In this document: piece after piece, positions 13,333 to 17,676 of the stretch | How positions within the stretch are numbered: the first letter of the stretch is position 1 | How the letters are laid out: every line of letters begins with the position of its first letter | From: Caryophanales bacterium UBA6769 | GTDB taxonomy: Bacteria; Bacillota; Bacilli; Bacillales; UBA6769 | Assembly (NCBI GenBank): GCA_002453275.1 | Contig: DKGN01000194.1 | Span: forward strand, 1 to 17,676 | DNA: 17,676 nt | Reading direction: 5' to 3' | Notes under the pieces: model-generated | Databases searched by the model: none | What the model saw: only the letters and a program-made list of their open reading frames with translations | What the model was told of the DNA's origin: nothing | Translations under genes and position numbers: made by a program

Positions 13333-14137
13333 GCAGATCGTCTCCTATTGTCTCTTCCACAATCGAATCGTACACACTTTCTGTTAGAAACATATGGAGC
13401 TTATCCTTTAACATTGTAGGCCCCTCTTCATTGCTAATACTTACGAGTGCATCGATAATGATTTCTTTCAGAAAGATCTCTTCTTCCGTGAGTAAAATTA
13501 ACTTGTTTGCAATCGGATTAAAGACAAGATTAGCTAATAACACACCATAAAACGTTGTAATTAATGCAATTGCAATGGCAGGCCCTAACTCATGAGGGTT
13601 GTTTAACTGTTGCAGCATGAGGACAAGCCCGATAATCGTACCAACCATACCCCATGCTGGCGACAATTCTCCCGCTTTCGTAATAATTTGTTGGCTTCGC
13701 GCATGTCGTTTTTGCATCGCGTCAATATCCATATTCATGATTTTTTGAATCATTTCTTCATCGTAACCATCAATGACAAGTCGGAGACCTCTTTTTATAA
13801 ATGGATCGGTCGTACGTTGCCTCTCATTCTCCAGACCGATGACGATTCCATCCGTTCTAGATGTTCTTGATAAATGGACTAGCTTGTTAATGAAATCCTG
13901 AACCGGAATTTCCTTACGTCGAAACGTCGTATGTAACACGTTGAACATATTTTTCATTTCATTTACACCGAATCCTACAAATAACGAAGCAAATAAACCT
14001 CCAACAACAATGATAAATGAAGATAAACTAATAAAGACTAACACACCATTATATCCACCAGCAAAATAAATTGCTAAAAAAATCACAGCAATTCCTAACA
14101 AAATTCCAACTGGTGTAAAAACATCTTTTCTAAACAC
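13313..14137 (-). CDS. motP: flagellar stator protein MotP (MotA family), 274 aa
   Basis: The protein has four membrane helices (about 8-26, 33-53, 155-178 and 186-208). It opens with 'FTPVGILLG', as in the sodium-type stator MotP. The conserved channel region AGELSPAWGMVGTIIGLVLM contains the invariant Pro, and 'AIALITTFYGVLLANLVFNPIA' follows. The cytoplasmic loop carries the charged segment that contacts the rotor protein FliG. MotP and MotS form the ion channel that turns flagella. The start is GTG at 14137, with AAGGAAGG about 8 nt upstream. It is the first gene of a two-gene operon behind a SigD-like promoter, fitting control by the motility sigma factor. Confidence 0.93.
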   Translation of the reverse strand: MFRKDVFTPVGILLGIAVIFLAIYFAGGYNGVLVFISLSSFIIVVGGLFASLFVGFGVNEMKNMFNVLHTTFRRKEIPVQDFINKLVHLSRTSRTDGIVIGLENERQRTTDPFIKRGLRLVIDGYDEEMIQKIMNMDIDAMQKRHARSQQIITKAGELSPAWGMVGTIIGLVLMLQQLNNPHELGPAIAIALITTFYGVLLANLVFNPIANKLILLTEEEIFLKEIIIDALVSISNEEGPTMLKDKLHMFLTESVYDSIVEETIGDDLHEEGQV

Positions 14138-14182
14138 TGCTGCACCTTCCTTCTGACTTAGGACAAATTGTGTCTACTATTA

Positions 14183-14208
14183 TTATCGGATAGAATTGCA
14201 ATTATTGA
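14183..14208 (-). promoter_or_regulatory. SigD-type promoter of motP-motS
   Basis: On the minus strand, TCCGATAA (14190-14183) matches the SigD -10 (GCCGATAA) at 7 of 8. TCAA (14208-14205) lies 14 nt upstream as a 3-of-4 match to TAAA. The position, about 46 nt before the GTG, suits a motility gene. Confidence 0.6.
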
Positions 14209-14364
14209 ATGTTCGTTTCGGTAATGTAATGGATGCCAACATGGGGCAGATAAGAGAATGAAGAAGAATTGTATTTCATGACCTAAAGCTTGTCAACATA
14301 AGAACTAGTATAAAAGAACCAACACCCCATTTTTCGACAAAGTTGTGAACGTTCGAATTTCCTC

Positions 14365-14392
14365 TAAACATTTAAAGGAAAAGAGTCGATGA
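14365..14392 (+). promoter_or_regulatory. weak SigD-like sequence facing the orphan terminator
   Basis: TAAA (14365-14368), 16 nt, GTCGATGA (14385-14392; 6 of 8). If used, it would start a transcript of under 100 nt that ends at the terminator at 14447-14485, well before the receptor gene. Confidence 0.3.
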
Positions 14393-14446
14393 ATGATATA
14401 GAAGGCTAATAGTCTAGCAATCACGGGATGTTTATCATTGTTCTTA

Positions 14447-14485
14447 CAATAATGGCACAGAGGGTGCCATTATTGATTTTTTTTT
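14447..14485 (+). terminator. strong intrinsic terminator with no gene upstream (possible small RNA end)
   Basis: CAATAATGGCAC (14447-14458) and GTGCCATTATTG (14464-14475) make a perfect 12-bp stem with a 5-nt loop. An A and then nine T's follow. The only genes nearby are motP, which leads away to the left, and the receptor gene, which starts 157 nt further on. Confidence 0.9.
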
Positions 14486-14642
14486 GGTCAAAACTAGGTA
14501 TAAAGTCTTTATTCCGTAAATAAATTGCTACATCGAGAAGTTCACTTTAAAACAGACCTTGGATCTTTGTTTGATTGGTCACACATTGTCGTTTTCAAAA
14601 TAAATAATACATAGATACAGAACAGGGAAGGTTGTGCGCACG

Positions 14643-16382
14643 ATGTTTAGAAGTAAGTCAGTCAAAACAAAGTTAATGGGTATTTCATTTCTTCTCGTTG
14701 TTATTCCATTAATTATTGTGGGGTTCATAAGTTACAACTCTAGTAAAACCCACTTAGACGATCTTGGAGCAACGAATTTAAAGAACAGTGTCGAAATGAC
14801 AATTGAAATGATTAACGCTTTAAATGAAGAAGTGGAAAATGGAAGCTTACCGTTAGAAGAGGCACAGGAACAAGTGAAAATAGCTATTTTAGGAGAGAAA
14901 TCGGGTGATGGTACACGACCAATTAATGACAAAATTGATTTAGGTGAAAATGGTTATATTTTTATCGTCGATGATAAAGGAACCCAATTAGCACACCCAA
15001 ATATTGAAGGGGAAAATCACTGGGGAGCTGAAGATTCCAATGGTGAAAAATTTGTCCAAAAACTTATTGAAGTAGGGAACGATGGTGGCGGGCTTGTCTA
15101 CTATGATTGGCCGTTACCCGATTCGGAACAAATCGAGCCAAAGGTAACGTACTCCGAAACAGATCCACATTGGGGGTGGGTCGTTAATTCAAGTACATAC
15201 ATGATGGACTTTAACAAAGATGCGAAAGACGTGTTAAACATCGTATTGATCGTAACCGGAATTGCACTGTTAGTTGCGATCCTCGTCATTTGGCTCTTTG
15301 CCAATAATATTGCTAAACCGATTAACGCTGTGTCGGAACAGATGGGTTATCTTGCAGACGGTGACTTAACACGCGAACCCGTAGAAATCAAATCTAAAGA
15401 TGAAGTTGGACAATTGGCTGAAGCGATGAACTACATGCAAGCGAACATTAAGGAAATCATTCAAAACGTAGCAGATGCTTCAGAAATGATTACAGGACAG
15501 AGCGAAGAGTTTACACAAGCAGCGAATGAAGTCCGCGAAGGTAGCGAACAAATTGCGGCCACGATGCAAGAACTGACGACAGGTGCGGAAACGCAAGCAG
15601 ATAGCGCAACGACACTTACAGAAATGATGGATGTGTTCAACGGTAAGCTTGGAGAAGCGAATCGGGATGGTGAAGGAATTGCGACAACATCTGAAGCTGT
15701 CCTTAGCATGACAGAAGAAGGAAATACGTTAATGAATGAGTCTGTCTCACAAATGGAAAATATTCATGAACAAGTTAGAGAGTCTGTCGAACAAGTAAAA
15801 AGCTTAGACGGACAAACTCGAGAAATCTCCCAACTCGTCCAAGTCATTCAAGATATTGCAGCGCAAACGAACCTACTCTCATTGAACGCAGCAATAGAGG
15901 CAGCCAGAGCGGGAGAACATGGGCAAGGATTCGCTGTCGTTGCTGATGAAGTGAGGAAGCTATCCGAACAAGTTGCGAGTTCAGTAGACCAAATTACTGA
16001 AATTGTCGATGGCATTTTACAAGGTTCCGATCATGTCGTGGGATCTTTAGAATCGAGCTACAAAGAAGTAGAAAATGGAACAAATCAAATACGTGAAACA
16101 GGGCAAACATTCGCAAATATTAACGATGCAGTTACTGATGTAGTGACGAACATTCAAAATATCTCTTCCAATTTAGTTGACTTAACGGAAAATAGCGGGG
16201 AGATGAACAGTTCGATTGAAGAAGTCGCCGCGGTCGCAGAAGAAACGGCAGCTGGAGTTGAAGAAACCGCAGCCGCCTCACAACAATCAAGCAGTGCAAT
16301 GGACGAAATTGCCAAAAATGCAGAGGATCTTGCCATACTGGCAGAACAACTTAACAATCAAGTGCGACATTTCAAGCTTTAG
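14643..16382 (+). CDS. methyl-accepting chemotaxis protein with Cache sensor
   Basis: The 579-residue receptor has TM1 (about 11-31) and an extracytoplasmic sCache_2-like domain with ENGYIFIVDDKGTQLAHPNI and 'YYDWPLPDSEQIEPKVTY', ending 'GWVVNSSTYMMDF'. TM2 (about 198-221) and HAMP (222-275, with KPINAVSEQMGYLADGDL) follow. The long signalling hairpin has its tip at about 403-441 (DIAAQTNLLSLNAAIEAARA), the CheA/CheW contact site. Glu/Gln-rich methylation helices flank it. There is no C-terminal CheR-tether pentapeptide. The ATG at 14643 is chosen because GGGAAGG lies 11 nt upstream; a GTG at 14634 would be only 2 nt from it. The ligand is probably a small organic acid, as for other sCache sensors, but this is not shown. 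A CheA-like gene follows. Confidence 0.95.
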   Translation: MFRSKSVKTKLMGISFLLVVIPLIIVGFISYNSSKTHLDDLGATNLKNSVEMTIEMINALNEEVENGSLPLEEAQEQVKIAILGEKSGDGTRPINDKIDLGENGYIFIVDDKGTQLAHPNIEGENHWGAEDSNGEKFVQKLIEVGNDGGGLVYYDWPLPDSEQIEPKVTYSETDPHWGWVVNSSTYMMDFNKDAKDVLNIVLIVTGIALLVAILVIWLFANNIAKPINAVSEQMGYLADGDLTREPVEIKSKDEVGQLAEAMNYMQANIKEIIQNVADASEMITGQSEEFTQAANEVREGSEQIAATMQELTTGAETQADSATTLTEMMDVFNGKLGEANRDGEGIATTSEAVLSMTEEGNTLMNESVSQMENIHEQVRESVEQVKSLDGQTREISQLVQVIQDIAAQTNLLSLNAAIEAARAGEHGQGFAVVADEVRKLSEQVASSVDQITEIVDGILQGSDHVVGSLESSYKEVENGTNQIRETGQTFANINDAVTDVVTNIQNISSNLVDLTENSGEMNSSIEEVAAVAEETAAGVEETAAASQQSSSAMDEIAKNAEDLAILAEQLNNQVRHFKL

Positions 16383-16604
16383 ATATATGGAGGTATATAC
16401 TTATAGACCCGAAAATTGATTGCAAATAGACATAAGTCCTTTATCAGTTGACTATTCGTCAAAGGAGAGTAGTCAACTTGATACTAATTAACTGGAGTTG
16501 GATAGTAAAGACGACAAAAAAACGATCGCAGATTAGACAAGCTTTAGGGCTTAGATGATTTATAGTCCAAGGTTCTTTTGAAATCTGCGTATATGTTAAA
16601 AGGG
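16383..16604. other. gap between mcp and the CheA-like gene: decayed 5' part of the kinase gene
   Basis: An orphan GGAGG (16389-16393) is followed by no start codon. A 26-codon ORF behind AAAGGAGAG (TTG 16478 to TGA 16558) reads ILINWSWIVKTTKKRSQIRQ and matches nothing. In the frame of the kinase there are TAG stops at 16545 and 16563. After the second stop the frame reads SKVLLKSAYMLKGMA, which is clear Hpt sequence upstream of any good start. This fits erosion of the original N-terminus. Confidence 0.6.
16446..16478. repeat. inverted repeat with competing hairpins
   Basis: AGTTGACTA (16446-16454) pairs perfectly with TAGTCAACT (16470-16478). Within it, TTGAC (16448-16452) can pair instead with GTCAA (16458-16462). 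No T-run follows, so it is not a plain terminator. Confidence 0.5.
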
Positions 16605-17676
16605 ATGGCAATTACGATGGGGTATAAGAATATAGTGAGTATCACTTACCAGATGGAGAATGTGTTGGATAGGTTCGAAATCAATCTTAATGAAAACGAT
16701 AATGTCATTGATATTATGGCCAACGCTGTTGGAACGATAAAGCAAATTGCCAAAAGCATGAGGCTGGGGGGAAGCGGCACGAAGGATGTCTCTCATTTAA
16801 TGACACAATTGGAAAATACACAGGCACAGAAAAGCAAGTTAGCTTCACAAACTTGTACAATCTTGTCGCTGACGAGTGAGGAAGGATGTACAGCTTACCG
16901 TGTAGCCATTCAACTTAGTGAAGCAAGTGGATTACAAGCGGCACGTATCTGTATTGTGTTTAAAGTGTTACGCAATCTTGGTGAAATCGCGAAATCTAGT
17001 CGGCCGATGGAAGAGTTAGAGAATGAAAGATTTGTTTCGGGCTTTTCGGTCGTTCTTCTTTCCAAGGAAAAAGCAGCAATAATTAAAGAAAAGCTACTGC
17101 AAGTTTCAGAAGTAGAGACAGTGCAAGTGAGAGTGATTTCCAGTACAAGTCAAAAAGAGGAAACAGCGACCGCACTAAGTTCCTTTGATTTTTCCAATCC
17201 ACTTCATGTTAATAGGAATCACATTGAACATTTACTAGCCCTTTTTGAAGAGCTAGTCGTCGATTGTGGACGTTTAGAAGATCTGTCGCAGGAAATAGAA
17301 GAAGGTGAGCTAGATGAAGCGCTTGAAAGAATAGCAAGAAGTTCACAAGAATTGAAAAGCTCGTTGCTTATAGTCAAAATGGTTCCTGTTGAAGACGTAT
17401 TCAATCGATTTCCAAAAAAGGTTAGAGAGCTGGCTAAACAATTAAACAAGCAAATTCACTTAGAAATATTCGAGGCAAAACTAGAGATCGATCGGAGTGC
17501 GGTTGTCGGTCTTGCTAATGCGCTAGTCCAGCTTATTCATAATTCCATTGTCCATGGAATCGAAACACCGACAGCGAGGAGAGAAGCGGGAAAACCCCCT
17601 GTAGGAAAGATCATATTACGTGCGTATCAAGATACGGATAACGTTTGTATTGAAGTGGGCGATGATGGAACAGGGA
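16605..17676 (+). CDS. cheA: CheA-type chemotaxis histidine kinase, N-terminally eroded, runs off the window end
   Basis: The frame is open for 357 codons to the window edge. It reads the end of an Hpt domain (ITMGYKNIVSITYQMENVLD), then a P2 response-regulator-binding domain ('LQAARICIVFKVLRNLGEI'), then P3 dimerisation helices ('LLALFEELVVDCGRLE'). The start of the P4 kinase domain follows, with KMVPVEDVFNRFPKKVREL and the G1-like VGDDGTG. Three things are odd. The Hpt start is missing behind in-frame stops. The phospho-His codon is Tyr (TAT, 16590-16592, just upstream of the usable starts). The N box reads QLIHNSIVHGIE instead of HLLRNS(I)DHGIE. Start choice is uncertain: ATG 16593, 16605 or 16617, the last having AAAGGG 12 nt upstream. 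It is either a decaying gene or an accessory CheA without self-phosphorylation. Confidence 0.8.
   Translation, partial: MAITMGYKNIVSITYQMENVLDRFEINLNENDNVIDIMANAVGTIKQIAKSMRLGGSGTKDVSHLMTQLENTQAQKSKLASQTCTILSLTSEEGCTAYRVAIQLSEASGLQAARICIVFKVLRNLGEIAKSSRPMEELENERFVSGFSVVLLSKEKAAIIKEKLLQVSEVETVQVRVISSTSQKEETATALSSFDFSNPLHVNRNHIEHLLALFEELVVDCGRLEDLSQEIEEGELDEALERIARSSQELKSSLLIVKMVPVEDVFNRFPKKVRELAKQLNKQIHLEIFEAKLEIDRSAVVGLANALVQLIHNSIVHGIETPTARREAGKPPVGKIILRAYQDTDNVCIEVGDDGTG

Larger units (their letters stand above)
14138..14642. other. 505-bp divergent intergenic region, motP to mcp
   Basis: It contains the motP promoter, the weak SigD-like box and the orphan terminator. No ORF with a ribosome binding site is seen. 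Between the terminator and the receptor start (14486-14642) I find no good promoter, only loose SigA-like boxes (TTGTCG near 14587). Confidence 0.6.

Noticed and set aside
14634..14642. GTG start at 14634 for the chemotaxis receptor
   Set aside because: The GGGAAGG would be only 2 nt away. ATG 14643 has workable spacing.

Overview
The window looks like chromosome from a low-GC Bacillaceae member. Support for this comes from AT-rich DNA, strong GGAGG-type ribosome binding sites, SigA- and SigD-type promoters, T-run terminators, a YfkO-type nitroreductase and a MotP/MotS sodium-type stator pair. The stator pair and general gene style would fit an alkaliphilic or halotolerant Bacillus relative, but species cannot be fixed from sequence alone.

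Layout. 1-1200 is a scrap-yard: the tail of a probable VOC/FosA-like protein, small ORFs, a cysteine-rich DUF7695-like protein, and at least two IS3-family transposase fragments in opposite orientations with one IS end. 1200-2712 holds a small holin-like membrane protein with its own terminator and a YfkO-like nitroreductase with a candidate operator. 2728-5350 is a two-gene ABC exporter on the minus strand (ATPase then permease, ATGA overlap) with its own SigA promoter. 5363-8540 is a minus-strand operon of MarR regulator, 14-TM DHA2 efflux pump and quinone-oxidoreductase-like MDR enzyme. It is driven by a near-consensus SigA promoter with a 27-bp perfect palindrome at the start site. 8740-9127 is an EthD-like gene with a bidirectional terminator. 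9441-11347 is a translationally coupled pair of paralogous YibE/F membrane proteins.

11344-12382 carries two unusual minus-strand genes: a coiled-coil protein built of six 14-residue repeats and, upstream of it, a stand-alone DnaA domain I protein that has a leucine-zipper-like tail and no AAA+ ATPase. 12553-14210 is the motP-motS stator operon, with a SigD-like promoter. 14210-14642 is a long gap with a strong terminator that ends no visible gene, so a small RNA is possible. 14643-16382 is a methyl-accepting chemotaxis protein with a Cache sensor. From about 16563 to the window end runs a CheA-like kinase that has lost the start of its Hpt domain, carries Tyr at the phospho-His position and has a damaged N box.

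How they fit together: the right third is a motility/chemotaxis module (stator, receptor, CheA-like protein) with a DnaA-like/coiled-coil pair beside it. The left two thirds are detoxification and export functions (nitroreductase, ABC exporter, MarR-controlled efflux). The most unusual items are the ATPase-less DnaA domain I protein with its repeat-protein neighbour, the phosphoacceptor-less CheA-like protein, and the orphan terminator between motP and the receptor gene.
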